Made by a program: the position numbers and the translations under genes
In this document: one piece after another, positions 7,630-17,256 of the stretch
How positions within the stretch are numbered: position 1 is the first letter of the stretch
Layout of the letters: the number at the start of each line of letters is the position of its first letter
Assembly: GCF_011947285.1 (NCBI RefSeq)
Contig: NZ_JAAOZT010000007.1
Location: 372,001 to 436,000 of the forward strand
Direction of reading: 5' to 3'
Origin: Glaciimonas immobilis
Lineage (GTDB): Bacteria; Pseudomonadota; Gammaproteobacteria; Burkholderiales; Burkholderiaceae_D
DNA length: 64,000 nucleotides
Notes under the pieces: model-generated
Database searches by the model: none
Seen by the model: only the letters and a program-made list of their open reading frames with translations
What the model was told of the DNA's origin: nothing

Positions 7630-9429
7630 ATGAGTATGGTCGAAGTCAAGGTCCCGGATATCGGCGACTTCAAGGAAGTTGAAATCATCGAATTACTGGT
7701 CAAAGTAGGCGATACCGTTAAGGTGGATCAGTCGCTCATCACCGTTGAATCCGACAAGGCCAGCATGGAGATTCCATCAAGCCACGCCGGTGTAGTCAAA
7801 GAACTAAAGGTCAAAGTTGGCGAAAAAATCGCCGAAGGATCTATTATTTTGACAGTGGAAGCGAGCGGTGCTGGCCCTAGTCCTGCGGCCGCACCTGCGG
7901 CAGCCTCCGTGCCGGCTTCCACGGCACCGACGGCTCCCGCTGCTGCCGCGGCACCGGCTCCTACAAGTGCGCCAGCATCAGCAAGCTTTTCAGGTAATGC
8001 CGATATTGAATGCGACACAGTCGTTCTCGGCGCTGGTCCAGGCGGATACACCGCGGCTTTCAGGGCAGCCGATTTGGGTCAAAAAGTCGTGCTGATTGAA
8101 CGCTACGCTGATCTCGGCGGTGTTTGTCTTAACGTTGGCTGCATTCCATCGAAAGCATTGTTGCACGCTGCCAAGGTTATTACTGAAGCAGAAGAAATGG
8201 CCCATTTTGGGGTCAAGATGTCAGCGCCGGAAATCGATATCGATGCATTGCGCGGTTGGAAAGAAAGCATCATCAAAAAGCTGACCGGTGGCCTGACCGG
8301 CTTATCCAAAGCACGCAAAGTACAAGTAGTCTCAGGCAAGGGCGAGTTCAGTTCCGCCAATACTATCGTCGTCCAAACAGCAGAAGGTCCGAAAGTTGTA
8401 GCGTTCAAAAACGCGATCATTGCCGCCGGATCGTCAGTCGCAAAGATACCCGGATTTCCTTACGATGATCCGCGCCTGATCGACTCAACCGGTGCGCTGC
8501 AACTGAGCCAGATTCCAAAGACGTTGTTAGTCATTGGTGGCGGTATTATTGGTTTGGAAATGGCTTGTGTGTATGATGCACTGGGCTCTAAAGTGACCGT
8601 CGTAGAATTTGCCGATGGCCTGATTCCTGCCGCTGATCGCGACTTGGTCAAGCCACTACAAAAGCGGATTGAAAAACGTTATGCCGCGATCTATTTAAAA
8701 ACCAAAGTCACCAAGCTGGAGGCGTTGCCAGAAGGCTTGCGCGCCACTTTTGAAGGTGCGGATGGCAACACTACTGCGCCGACAGAACCACAATTGTTTG
8801 ACATGGTACTAGTCGCAGTTGGTCGTCGCCCTAACGGCAAAGAATTTGCAGCGGAAAAGGCGGGCGTCATCGTCAATGACCGCGGTTACATCCCAGCCGA
8901 TAAACAGCAACGCACCAACGTTGCCCATATTTTTGCAATCGGGGATGTGTGCGGTGAACCGATGCTAGCGCATAAAGCCACCAACGAAGCCAAAGTCGCA
9001 GCCGAAGTTATTGGCGGGCACAAGGTGGCGTTTGACGCGATGACGATTCCGTCAGTCGCCTACACCGACCCGGAAATTGCCTGGATGGGTTTGACGGAAC
9101 TAGAAGCCAAGGCCAAGGGTATTCCCTACGAAAAAGCTAATTTTCCATGGGCCGCCAGCGGTCGCGCACTGGCAATGGGGCGTGATGATGGCATGACAAA
9201 ATTGTTATGGGATCCAAAGACCAAGCGCATTATCGGTGCCGGTATCGTAGGCGTGAATGCGGGTGAATTGTTAGCAGAGACGGTGCTGGCGATGGAAATG
9301 GGCGCGGATCTTGAGGATCTTGCGCTGACGATCCATGCGCATCCTACGCTATCCGAGACGCCGATGTTTGCAGCGGAAATGGGTTTAGGGACGATTACGG
9401 ATTTGTTTATTCCGGCTAAAAAGAAGTAA
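7630..9429 (+). CDS. lpdA: Dihydrolipoyl dehydrogenase E3 with N-terminal lipoyl domain
   Basis: The 599-residue protein reoxidises dihydrolipoyl groups of the PDH complex with FAD and NAD. It begins with a lipoyl domain (modified Lys at residue 43, ESDKASME) and an Ala/Pro linker, an architecture common in betaproteobacteria. The pyridine nucleotide-disulfide oxidoreductase part shows the FAD motif [13 protein letters not shown], the redox disulfide [13 protein letters not shown] (near residues 165-172), the NAD motif [10 protein letters not shown], and the C-terminal His-Glu dyad in HAHPTLSE (near residue 571). The frame is open from 7579; the ATG at 7630 starts the lipoyl domain exactly like aceF and has a GGAG about ten bases upstream. 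It ends the operon, followed by a terminator. Confidence 0.96.
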   Translation: MSMVEVKVPDIGDFKEVEIIELLVKVGDTVKVDQSLITVESDKASMEIPSSHAGVVKELKVKVGEKIAEGSIILTVEASGAGPSPAAAPAAASVPASTAPTAPAAAAAPAPTSAPASASFSGNADIECDTVVLGAGPGGYTAAFRAADLGQKVVLIERYADLGGVCLNVGCIPSKALLHAAKVITEAEEMAHFGVKMSAPEIDIDALRGWKESIIKKLTGGLTGLSKARKVQVVSGKGEFSSANTIVVQTAEGPKVVAFKNAIIAAGSSVAKIPGFPYDDPRLIDSTGALQLSQIPKTLLVIGGGIIGLEMACVYDALGSKVTVVEFADGLIPAADRDLVKPLQKRIEKRYAAIYLKTKVTKLEALPEGLRATFEGADGNTTAPTEPQLFDMVLVAVGRRPNGKEFAAEKAGVIVNDRGYIPADKQQRTNVAHIFAIGDVCGEPMLAHKATNEAKVAAEVIGGHKVAFDAMTIPSVAYTDPEIAWMGLTELEAKAKGIPYEKANFPWAASGRALAMGRDDGMTKLLWDPKTKRIIGAGIVGVNAGELLAETVLAMEMGADLEDLALTIHAHPTLSETPMFAAEMGLGTITDLFIPAKKK

Positions 9430-9476
9430 GTATTATTGGGACCAATTTGGACAAATTGGGATTAATTTGACCTAAG

Positions 9477-9512
9477 CGTGGCATCGTATCTTGCGGTACG
9501 GTGCCACGTTTT
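9477..9512 (+). terminator. Rho-independent terminator of the PDH operon
   Basis: CGTGGCA (from 9477) pairs with TGCCACG (to 9508), and the inner CGTA/TACG extends the stem; TTTTA follows at once. It lies 48 bp after the lpdA stop codon. Confidence 0.8.
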
Positions 9513-9539
9513 ACGTTGTACGCCAATCGATGACCGGCC

Positions 9540-9995
9540 TCAATGACACCCACCCCCATGGCTCCCCAAATTAACCACTCCCTCATCCTTCATATCCGCC
9601 AAGCCCTGCAAAATTCCACAATCCTTGGCCGCTTGAGCGCTATGGCATTGTTTCCTCAACACTTTTAACTGCGATTGCAGCGCTTTCAGTTCAGCAATGC
9701 GACTTGCTACATGCTCGATATGATGATCCAGCAACGTATTGACTTGTTCGCAATTTTCTTCGGGAAGATCACGAAATTGCAACAAGCTCCGCACTTCATC
9801 CAACGTCATATCCAGTGACCTGCAATGGCGGATAAATTGCAGCCGCTCGACGTGACCCGGCCCGTACAGTCGGTAATTACCAAGCGACCGTGCTGCCGCT
9901 GGCAGTAAGCCCTCCTTTTCGTAATAGCGAATGGTTTCAATCGGACAACCCGCAAAAGTTGATAATTCGCCGATTTTAAGTGTAGTGGTGGTCAT
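9540..9995 (-). CDS. cadR: MerR-family Cd(II)/Pb(II)-responsive regulator
   Basis: The 151-residue protein is a MerR-type regulator: winged-helix DNA-binding N-terminus (KIGELSTFAGCPIETIRYYEKEGLLP), a long dimerisation helix, and a metal site. Cysteines at 82, 117 and 126 match the triad of CadR/PbrR proteins, and the C-terminal SHGGGCH tail resembles the His/Cys extension of CadR. Such proteins bind the divergent promoter and twist it to activate transcription when Cd(II), Pb(II) or Zn(II) is bound. It is divergent from cadA and shares a 146-bp region that has a textbook MerR operator. The ATG at 9995 lies just upstream of KIGELS, as in the family. Confidence 0.92.
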   Translation of the reverse strand: MTTTTLKIGELSTFAGCPIETIRYYEKEGLLPAAARSLGNYRLYGPGHVERLQFIRHCRSLDMTLDEVRSLLQFRDLPEENCEQVNTLLDHHIEHVASRIAELKALQSQLKVLRKQCHSAQAAKDCGILQGLADMKDEGVVNLGSHGGGCH

Positions 9996-10073
9996 GGATT
10001 ATTCTCCTCTGGTTGTGAATGTTCCATTCTTATTGGCTAAAAGGCGCTTTAAAGCCTTTTTTACAGCTAACGC

Positions 10074-10104
10074 TTGACTCTATAGTAGCTACAGGGTTTT
10101 AAAT
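10074..10104 (+). promoter_or_regulatory. MerR-type cadA promoter with dyad operator
   Basis: A -35 TTGACT (10074-10079) and a -10-like TTAAAT (10099-10104) are 19 bp apart, the long spacing typical of MerR-activated promoters. Inside lies the dyad ACTCTATAG-TAG-CTACAGGGT (10077-10097), close to the ACCCTGTAG/CTACAGGGT operators of MerR and CadR. It faces cadA, 38 bp upstream of its start codon. Confidence 0.85.
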
Positions 10105-10141
10105 ACGCAAGATGATTCAATAATCAATTAAGGAGAGCTGC

Positions 10142-12499
10142 ATGGCAAGTTGTGAGCACGACCATAAGCACGACGAAAAACCTGAGCACGCGCACAGCCA
10201 TGAGGCACAGGGCGATCATGCGTGTAACGACTCTCACGATCATGGCCATTCGCACGCGCATGGACCAGCGCCAGTCGCGGTCCCTTTCCTGAGTGCCCAG
10301 ATGCCAAATGGCAGCGCTGAAGCGGTCTTCCTGATTCAGAAGATGGATTGCCCCACAGAGGAGAAGTTGATTCGTGATCGATTTAAAAGCATGGCAGGCA
10401 TCGTCGGGATGCAATTTAACCTGATTCAGCGAGAGTTGACGGTCCAGCATCATCTGGATTCGGTGGCGACCATCATTAGCTCCCTGAAAGCGCTTGACCT
10501 TGACCCCGCCCTGAAGTCCGATACGCTCACCGGCACCGCAGGACTGAGCGCTGAATTGGGCGATGGCGTGTTCAAAATTGCGCGTAGCAAGTGGCTGTTG
10601 ATGGCGGTTTCCGGGGTTGCCGCGATAGGCTCCGAGGTAGTCGCCTGGACTGACGGCAATGAAACCTCATGGCTGGTCATTGGATTGGCGTTGCTGGCGA
10701 TATTGACGGGCGGTCTGGATACTTTAAAAAAGGGCTGGATTGCGCTTAAAAACCTATCGCTAAACATGAACTTTTTGATGTCGCTGGCCGTGATCGGTGC
10801 GGCGATAATCGGTCAATGGCCCGAAGCGGCGGTGGTGATTTTTCTGTTTGCGCTAGCTGAAATGATTGAGGCGCTGTCATTAGACCGCGCCCGCAACGCA
10901 ATCAAAGGCCTGATGGCGATGGCACCCGATCGGGCGACGGTACAGGCCGCCTCTGGTGAGTGGATTGAGGTCGTCACAGCACAGGTGGTTATGGCGGCGC
11001 TGGTGCGGGTCAGACCGGGTGAACGGGTGCCGCTGGATGGGATCGTCATGGATGGTCAAACCACGATTAATCAGGCACCGATTACCGGCGAGAGTATGCC
11101 GGTAGTCAAGCAGCCTGGCGATCAGGTGTTCGCCGGTACAATCAACGAACGCGGCGCTTTTGACTATAGAGTGACTGCCCTTCAGGCTAATTCTACGTTG
11201 TCACGCATTATCAAAAGCGTGCAACAAGCGCAGGGTCAGCGTGCGCCCACGCAACGCTTTGTCGATCAGTTTGCGCAGTATTACATTCCGGCGGTAGTCC
11301 TGATGGCAGTGCTGGTGGCGGTATTGCCGCCATTGGTGCTCGGCACCGGGTTTTATCCATGGCTGTATAAAGCGCTGGTGTTGCTGGTGATTGCCTGCCC
11401 TTGTGCATTAGTTATTTCTACCCCGGTGACGGTGGTCAGCGGACTTGCGGCGGCGGCTAAACATGGTCTGCTGATCAAAGGCGGGGTTTATCTGGAAATG
11501 GGGCGCAAGATCACGGCGCTGGCGCTGGATAAAACGGGTACCCTGACTATCGGAAAACCTGCAGTTACCGATATTCAGTTAGTGCAACCGGAAGATCCGA
11601 TAGAAGTCGCCCGCCTGATGGGTTACAGACGCCTTGCGGCCAGTTTGTCACATCGTTCGGATCATCCGGTCTCAACGGCAGTCGGGGTACATTGGCGTGC
11701 AAATAGGGGGCAAAGTGCTGAGCCTACTAACAATGACGCCGCCGGTTTGATCGATGTCAGCGATTTTGCCGCACTGACCGGGTTGGGCGTAAAGGGCCGC
11801 ATTAATGGTCAGCTTTTTTATTTGGGCAATCACCGGATGGTCCACGATATGGCTATTTGCAGTGCCGCACTGGAGGCCCAACTGGAAGCTCTGGAGGTGC
11901 AGGGAAAAACCACCATCGTGCTGTGTTCTGCGACCGCGCCATTATTGATTCTGGCAGTTGCAGACACCGTCCGCGACACCAGTGTAGAGGCGATTGCGCA
12001 ATTGCGCGCAATGGGCATTACGGCATTGATATTAACCGGCGACAACCCGCACACGGCCCAGGCGATTGGTGCCAAAGTCGGCATCACGGATGCCCGCGGC
12101 AACTTGCTGCCGGAGGATAAGTTGAACGCTATCAACGAGCTGGTCCGACGCCATGGTTACGTTGGTATGGTGGGGGATGGTATTAATGATGCGCCTGCGC
12201 TGGCCAAGGCGAACATTGGGTTTGCCATGGGGGCCGCCGGGACCGACACTGCGTTAGAAACCGCCGATGTCGCGCTGATGGATGATGATTTGCGGAAGAT
12301 TCCGGACTTCATCCGTCTCAGCAAAAAAACGCATAATGTCTTGATGCAAAATATTGTTCTGGCACTTGGCATCAAGGCAATATTTTTGGTCCTTGCATTA
12401 AGCGGCGAGGCAACCTTATGGATGGCTGTATTTGCCGATATGGGTGCCAGTTTGCTGGTGGTATTTAATGGATTGCGATTGTTGCGGGCGCTGCGGTAG
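10142..12499 (+). CDS. cadA: Cd(II)/Zn(II)/Pb(II)-exporting P1B-type ATPase
   Basis: This 785-residue P1B-type ATPase pumps Cd, Zn or Pb ions out across the inner membrane. The N-terminus is a His/Asp-rich metal-binding tail (about 15 His in the first 45 residues), followed by an HMA-like domain carrying MDCPTEE instead of the usual Cys-x-x-Cys, a variant common in these exporters. Family marks: TGES actuator (PITGESMPV), the CPC transmembrane metal site (IACPCALVIST, near 419), the phosphorylated Asp in DKTGTLT (near 463), the SHRSDHPVS His-Pro motif and GDGINDAPAL. RBS AGGAGAG precedes the ATG. Controlled by the adjacent CadR operator. Confidence 0.95.
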   Translation: MASCEHDHKHDEKPEHAHSHEAQGDHACNDSHDHGHSHAHGPAPVAVPFLSAQMPNGSAEAVFLIQKMDCPTEEKLIRDRFKSMAGIVGMQFNLIQRELTVQHHLDSVATIISSLKALDLDPALKSDTLTGTAGLSAELGDGVFKIARSKWLLMAVSGVAAIGSEVVAWTDGNETSWLVIGLALLAILTGGLDTLKKGWIALKNLSLNMNFLMSLAVIGAAIIGQWPEAAVVIFLFALAEMIEALSLDRARNAIKGLMAMAPDRATVQAASGEWIEVVTAQVVMAALVRVRPGERVPLDGIVMDGQTTINQAPITGESMPVVKQPGDQVFAGTINERGAFDYRVTALQANSTLSRIIKSVQQAQGQRAPTQRFVDQFAQYYIPAVVLMAVLVAVLPPLVLGTGFYPWLYKALVLLVIACPCALVISTPVTVVSGLAAAAKHGLLIKGGVYLEMGRKITALALDKTGTLTIGKPAVTDIQLVQPEDPIEVARLMGYRRLAASLSHRSDHPVSTAVGVHWRANRGQSAEPTNNDAAGLIDVSDFAALTGLGVKGRINGQLFYLGNHRMVHDMAICSAALEAQLEALEVQGKTTIVLCSATAPLLILAVADTVRDTSVEAIAQLRAMGITALILTGDNPHTAQAIGAKVGITDARGNLLPEDKLNAINELVRRHGYVGMVGDGINDAPALAKANIGFAMGAAGTDTALETADVALMDDDLRKIPDFIRLSKKTHNVLMQNIVLALGIKAIFLVLALSGEATLWMAVFADMGASLLVVFNGLRLLRALR

Positions 12500-12624
12500 G
12501 GGCATTTGCGCAGGCGTTGCACCAAAAACCGCCTGACCGCGCCGTCGTTTAGTCATCATCTTTATCCTGTTTTCTACGCAGTATGGCTATAACGATAGCG
12601 GCGATTAGCCGTCTCGGCTGTACT

Positions 12625-12858
12625 TTACTCGGAGGCGGGGTCAGCGGCCAGCACCCGGATTTTGACATCGCCCAGAGTGACGATCTGGCCAGCACGAATC
12701 TTACAGGTTTTGCGGAGTTCAACTTTGCCATTGACCGATACGGCACCGCTGGCAACGATCGCTTTGCCCGCGCCGCCGCTGTCGCACACGCCGGTCAGCT
12801 TAAGTAGCTGGTTCAGTTCGACGTATTCGCCGTCGATATTAAATTCAAGTTGTTGCAT
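12625..12858 (-). CDS. Small S4-domain RNA-binding protein (YbcJ-like)
   Basis: The 77-residue protein is a free-standing S4 domain: it opens with FNIDGEYVELNQLLKLTGV and continues with GGAGKAIVASGAVSVNGKVELRKTCKIRAGQIV, the S4 core of helix-turn and basic loop seen in YbcJ and ribosomal S4. Such proteins bind structured RNA; the target is unknown. The length matches YbcJ (about 70-77). It lies between convergent cadA and a metallopeptidase gene on its own strand. Confidence 0.87.
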   Translation of the reverse strand: MQQLEFNIDGEYVELNQLLKLTGVCDSGGAGKAIVASGAVSVNGKVELRKTCKIRAGQIVTLGDVKIRVLAADPASE

Positions 12859-12932
12859 ACATATTCCAGTAAATTAAAAAGCTTGACGCGATTGTCGTCC
12901 GTCGCAGTTGCGGCATCGTCGCAAAAGTAATC

Positions 12933-12963
12933 GCTTAAAAGTAACGCTTAAAAGTAACGCTTA
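12933..12963. repeat. Short 13-nt tandem repeat
   Basis: GCTTAAAAGTAAC occurs twice head to tail (12933-12945, 12946-12958) and begins a third time (12959-12963), preceded by a degenerate GCAAAAGTAATC. It lies between the S4-domain gene and the metallopeptidase gene and has no evident role. Confidence 0.6.
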
Positions 12964-13038
12964 CTACGCTTGATCGGGACACGTAATGGGCTTTTGCTGC
13001 GATGCTTTTGCGATAGCAACCGTCGAGGTTCCGGCAGG

Positions 13039-13917
13039 TTACAGCATTTGTGCGTCAAACGTATTACAGGATGCAACCTGACCGTTAGCGATGCCTTGCT
13101 TGAACCAGCGCACGCGTTGCGCTGAGGTGCCGTGCGTGAAGGAATCAGGCACGATGTGTCCCTGGGCTTTTTGCTGCAGGGCATCGTCGCCGATAGCATT
13201 GGCCGCATTCAATGCCGTCTCGACATCGCCTTGTTCCAGAATATTGCGGGCTTTGTTGGCATGGAAGGCCCAGACTCCGGCCAGGCAGTCGGCCTGTAAT
13301 TCCAGTTTTACGGATAGGGCGTTCGCTTGTGTTGGGCTAGATTGGCGGCGCACTTTGTCGACTTTCGCCATGATGCCCAGCAGATTTTGAACGTGGTGGC
13401 CGACTTCGTGCGCAATCACGTAAGCTTGGGCGAAATCGCCCGAGACGTTAAAGCGCTGTTTCATCATCTGAAAAAAAGTCAGATCGATATACACTTTTTT
13501 ATCTTCCGGACAATAGAAAGGTCCCGAAGCGGTTTGCCCTGTGCCGCAGGCAGTAGGCGTTGCGCCCGAAAAAAGTACTAATTTGGGTACGCTGTAGCTT
13601 TTCCCGCCGGAACGAAAAATTTCGGTCCACACGTCTTCCGTATCGGCCAACACCGTAGCAACGAATTTTGCCGTGTGGTCATTGGCCGGGGGCGCGTGAG
13701 CGGGGCTTTGCTGCTGGCTTTGGAGTGCCGGTCCGGCGCCCCCGCCGCTAAGCAAGTTGATGACAGTCATCGGATTCACGCCGAAAAAGTAGGACGCTAC
13801 CAGCGCAATAACGATGGTGCCCAAGCCAATCGACCTGCCACCGAAACCCCCGCCGCCGCTCTCATCGCCGCGCCGGTCCTCGACATTATCGCTTTCTCGA
13901 TTTCCGTCCCATTTCAT
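13039..13917 (-). CDS. ypfJ: YpfJ-family neutral zinc metallopeptidase
   Basis: The 292-residue protein belongs to the predicted neutral zinc metallopeptidase family of E. coli YpfJ. It has an Asp/Arg/Gly-rich N-terminus, one membrane segment (about residues 28-48), a Gln/Pro linker and a peptidase domain. The zinc motif is IAHEVGHHVQNLLG near residue 170; the later ELQADCLAGVWA supplies the third ligand, and the GPFYCPEDKKVYIDLTFF block is characteristic. It is probably membrane-anchored with the catalytic part in the periplasm. The substrate is unknown. A good match in length and motif order; the downstream gene is the S4 protein on the same strand, 180 bp away. Confidence 0.9.
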   Translation of the reverse strand: MKWDGNRESDNVEDRRGDESGGGGFGGRSIGLGTIVIALVASYFFGVNPMTVINLLSGGGAGPALQSQQQSPAHAPPANDHTAKFVATVLADTEDVWTEIFRSGGKSYSVPKLVLFSGATPTACGTGQTASGPFYCPEDKKVYIDLTFFQMMKQRFNVSGDFAQAYVIAHEVGHHVQNLLGIMAKVDKVRRQSSPTQANALSVKLELQADCLAGVWAFHANKARNILEQGDVETALNAANAIGDDALQQKAQGHIVPDSFTHGTSAQRVRWFKQGIANGQVASCNTFDAQML

Positions 13918-14446
13918 GGTGCGCTCCCGTTAGTTTATTTTGATAATTTTAGCGGAATACGGACCAAACGAGTTGTCATAAATGACAGCATTTTGGTCAA
14001 TGGTCTGGTCTTTAGTACGCAATAACGTCCGATAGATGCGGAAGAAAAGTAACCATTGCTGAGAAGGAGATTGCCTTCCAACCGGTTTCTGAAGAATCGC
14101 TAAAAGGCGTAAAAGTGAGGCAGCATCAAATCTTGTTTGCCTCTCGCAGCGAGCCGATCTAGGATGGTTATATCAACAGTTTATTTATTTTTTGATATTT
14201 TTTTAAGATTGCGAAGGACGCTGATCGCTAACCTGCAGGCGTCAACAAATGTTGAATAAGAGCCAAAAATGTTCGAAGAATTGTTTATATGCACTGCTTT
14301 GATGCACGGATACGCAAACGTTCCTGATTTATACCTCAATTAGTTGAACCTTTGCCTACTAGCAAGTGACCAATGTCTATGAATTCAGTAAATCGCTATC
14401 GATTTGCGCAAAGGGACAAGTTATTGAACATTAACAGGGAGTAAGC
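13918..14446. other. 529-bp intergenic region between divergent ypfJ and fadE
   Basis: No gene was recognised. The region carries promoters for two divergent genes and is AT-rich in its centre, with a T-run at about 14190-14210. No operator could be assigned, although a FadR- or TetR-like fatty-acid regulator would be expected to act on fadE. Confidence 0.4.
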
Positions 14447-16966
14447 ATGGTTTATTGGATCGCAGCGCTCGTCATCGTTAGTATTGCATTGATGACCTTA
14501 CGCGTTAGCGCCGGAATTTGGCTGGTCGCCATTGCGCTGTGGATCGCAGCCGGTTTTCAGTATGTTGGGATTGGGCTTTTAGCTACTGTTTTGTTGATAT
14601 TGCTATTGGTCGTGCCAGCATTGATCATCGCGCTTAAACCGTTGCGGATGCGGTTATTGACCGAGCCTGCTCTACAAGTTTTTAAAAAAATTCTGCCTCG
14701 CATGTCGCGCACCGAACGTGATGCAATTGAAGCAGGAACGACATGGTGGGACGCCGAATTGTTTTCAGGCAAGCCGAATTGGCACACACTGTTTTCATTG
14801 GCGGCACCGACCTTAACGGAAGAAGAGCAGGCCTTTCTGGAAAACGAAGTACAGCAATTATGTACGTTGATCACTGATTGGGAAACCACTGAAATCTGGC
14901 AGGATTTGCCGCCGCAAGCCTGGAAGTTTATCAAGGACAACGGATTTCTTGGCATGATCATACCTAAACATTATGGTGGCAAAGCCTTCTCTGCCTATAT
15001 GCACTCGCAAGTGATCATGAAGCTATCGTCGCATTGTTCCGCAGCGGCGATTTCTGTGATGGTACCCAATTCGCTCGGTCCTGCAGAATTATTGCTGCAA
15101 TATGGCACTGACGCCCAAAAAGACCACTATTTACCGCGTTTGGCGGGAGGCCTTGAACTCCCCTGTTTTGCGCTGACCGGCCCGTATGCCGGCTCAGATG
15201 CAGCGGCGATTCCCGATGTGGGGGTAGTGTGTCTTGGCACCTATGAGAATAAAGAAACCCTAGGGTTCCGCGTTACATGGGACAAACGCTACATCACTCT
15301 GGGACCCGTTGCCACGTTACTCGGCCTTGCATTTCGTGTATTTGATCCGGAGGGATTGCTTTCCTCCGATGGCACCTTTGAAGTCCATGACGACGGCGAT
15401 CTGGGTATTACCTGCGCATTAATTCCTACCAGTCATCCGGGGGTGGTCATTGGCCGCCGTCACCGGCCGCTGGACGCCACATTTCAGAATGGGCCAACTT
15501 CGGGCAAGGACGTGTTCATTCCGCTGGACTGGGTTATCGGAGGACGCGCGCAGGTAGGTAAAGGCTGGCGCATGCTGATGGAATGTCTGGCTGCAGGGCG
15601 GGCGATTTCACTGCCGTCGTCAACGGTGGGATATTCCAAGACGGCAGTGCGCGGCACCAGCGCCTATGCGGCAATGCGGAATCAATTCAAAATGCCGATC
15701 GGAAAATTCGAAGGCATCCATGAAATGCTGGCATCCATGGGCGGTAATTTATATTTGATCGATGCTACGCGCAGATTATCGGCCATGGCTGTTGATAGCG
15801 GCGAGAAGCCATCGGTGATTTCAGCGATCTCCAAATATCACGTGACCGAACGCGGTCGTGTAATTGTAAACGCGGGCATGGATATTCTCGGCGGCAAAGG
15901 CATCTGCATGGGGCCGAACAATTTTCTGGCGCGCACCTATCAACAAGTACCGATTGCGATCACTGTCGAGGGCGCTAATATCCTGACGCGCTGCCTGATT
16001 ATATTTGGCCAGGGTGCCATCCGCTGCCATCCTTATGTGTGGCAGGAAATAACCGCCGCTGGGGAAGAGAATGAGAGTAAGGCGCTGCAGGATTTTGACA
16101 CCGCATTTTTCGGGCACGTGAGCTTTATTTTTTCCAATTTCGCCAGAACCTTGCTGGGTGGTATTTCGGCGGGTACGTGGCTGGCGGCACCTAAGGCGGC
16201 ACCCGCCGAGCTGCGCCATTTTTATCGGGCAGTGAATCGTATGTCGACCGCGTTTGCGCTACTTAGCGATGTATCGATGTTCGTATTTGGAGGCTCGCTT
16301 AAATTTCGGGAGAGGGTTTCTGCCCGACTTGGCGACATTTTGTCACAACTATATTTGATATCAAGTGTACTAAAGCGCTATGAAGACGAGGGTCGTCAAA
16401 AGGACGATTTGCCGTTTGTGTTCTGGGCTATTGAGGACGCCTTGCATCAGGCGCAAGAGGCATATTTTGCAATATTAGCCAACTATCCAGGTCGCGCAAT
16501 GGCTTTTTTATTGCGCCTGTCAGCGTTTCCCTTTGGGCGATCTTACCGTCAGCCATCAGACGCGCTGGAGAGTACCGTAGCGCGTGCGATGCAGACGGAT
16601 GGCCCTAGTCGTGACCGCTTGATCGCCGACATCTACTTACCCGATCATACCCAGGCATCGATGGCTTATGGTGAACTGGCGTTCAAGCTGATTCCCGAGG
16701 TAAATGCAATTGAAGCCCGTCTGAAGCCAGCGATCAAAGAAGGCCAACTTGCCCCATTACCTCAAAGTCTTATCGACATGCAGCACTGGATAGAGGCGGC
16801 GCTGGCGGGGGGATTTATTACAGTGGAAGAACAGCAGCTAATGACGGAATATGCGCATTGTGTGGATATCAGCGTCCAGGTAGACGATTTTCCGCAGGAT
16901 TTGGGCCGACTGGAGGCAAGGCAAAAAAGACATCAGCTAGTCCAACTTCAGCAGTATCACCGGTGA
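14447..16966 (+). CDS. fadE: Acyl-CoA dehydrogenase FadE
   Basis: The 839-residue protein is a FadE-type acyl-CoA dehydrogenase, which performs the first FAD-dependent oxidation of beta-oxidation. Two to three hydrophobic helices fill residues 2-70 and tether it to the inner membrane. The acyl-CoA dehydrogenase core starts near residue 120 and includes FALTGPYAGSDAAAIPD (the substrate/FAD loop) and LGGKGICMGPNNFLARTYQQVPIAITVEGANILTR (the C-terminal FAD and catalytic region, given here in outline). A family-specific C-terminal domain of about 300 residues follows. Length agrees with E. coli FadE (814). The ATG follows AGGGAGTAAGC. Confidence 0.94.
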   Translation: MVYWIAALVIVSIALMTLRVSAGIWLVAIALWIAAGFQYVGIGLLATVLLILLLVVPALIIALKPLRMRLLTEPALQVFKKILPRMSRTERDAIEAGTTWWDAELFSGKPNWHTLFSLAAPTLTEEEQAFLENEVQQLCTLITDWETTEIWQDLPPQAWKFIKDNGFLGMIIPKHYGGKAFSAYMHSQVIMKLSSHCSAAAISVMVPNSLGPAELLLQYGTDAQKDHYLPRLAGGLELPCFALTGPYAGSDAAAIPDVGVVCLGTYENKETLGFRVTWDKRYITLGPVATLLGLAFRVFDPEGLLSSDGTFEVHDDGDLGITCALIPTSHPGVVIGRRHRPLDATFQNGPTSGKDVFIPLDWVIGGRAQVGKGWRMLMECLAAGRAISLPSSTVGYSKTAVRGTSAYAAMRNQFKMPIGKFEGIHEMLASMGGNLYLIDATRRLSAMAVDSGEKPSVISAISKYHVTERGRVIVNAGMDILGGKGICMGPNNFLARTYQQVPIAITVEGANILTRCLIIFGQGAIRCHPYVWQEITAAGEENESKALQDFDTAFFGHVSFIFSNFARTLLGGISAGTWLAAPKAAPAELRHFYRAVNRMSTAFALLSDVSMFVFGGSLKFRERVSARLGDILSQLYLISSVLKRYEDEGRQKDDLPFVFWAIEDALHQAQEAYFAILANYPGRAMAFLLRLSAFPFGRSYRQPSDALESTVARAMQTDGPSRDRLIADIYLPDHTQASMAYGELAFKLIPEVNAIEARLKPAIKEGQLAPLPQSLIDMQHWIEAALAGGFITVEEQQLMTEYAHCVDISVQVDDFPQDLGRLEARQKRHQLVQLQQYHR

Positions 16967-16967
16967 C

Positions 16968-17120
16968 GGACTTACGCAAAACCGCCCCAGCGGCGTTGTG
17001 CTTTCCTTGCCGCACTTTTAGGACTTACGCAAAACCGTCCCAGCGGCGTTGCGCTGTCCTTGCCGCACTCGCGTGCTGTCTGCGTCGGCACGCCTTGCCG
17101 GGACGGCTTTGCGTAAGTCC
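16968..17120. repeat. REP-like palindromic element, one partial and one full copy
   Basis: Two copies start with GGACTTACGCAAAACCG (16968 and 17021). The second is complete: its left arm (17021-17042) is matched by the inverted right arm ending GCGTAAGTCC at 17120, enclosing a GC-rich interior that could fold into a long cruciform. The first copy holds only the left half (to about 17017). A third, single-arm copy lies upstream of aceE (1963-1990). Such elements are usually spread by REP-associated transposases; none is encoded here. The element begins one base after the fadE stop codon. Confidence 0.8.
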
Positions 17121-17256
17121 TAAGTGGGAGTTTACTTAATCTTCGCCTGGCGGCGTTTGGTTTTTTTTGCCGCTCATTAACCTACTTAACAGACGAATTA
17201 CCAAAAATTTTAGCAACATGATCAGCAACAATAACGGAATTGAATAGAAATTTATT

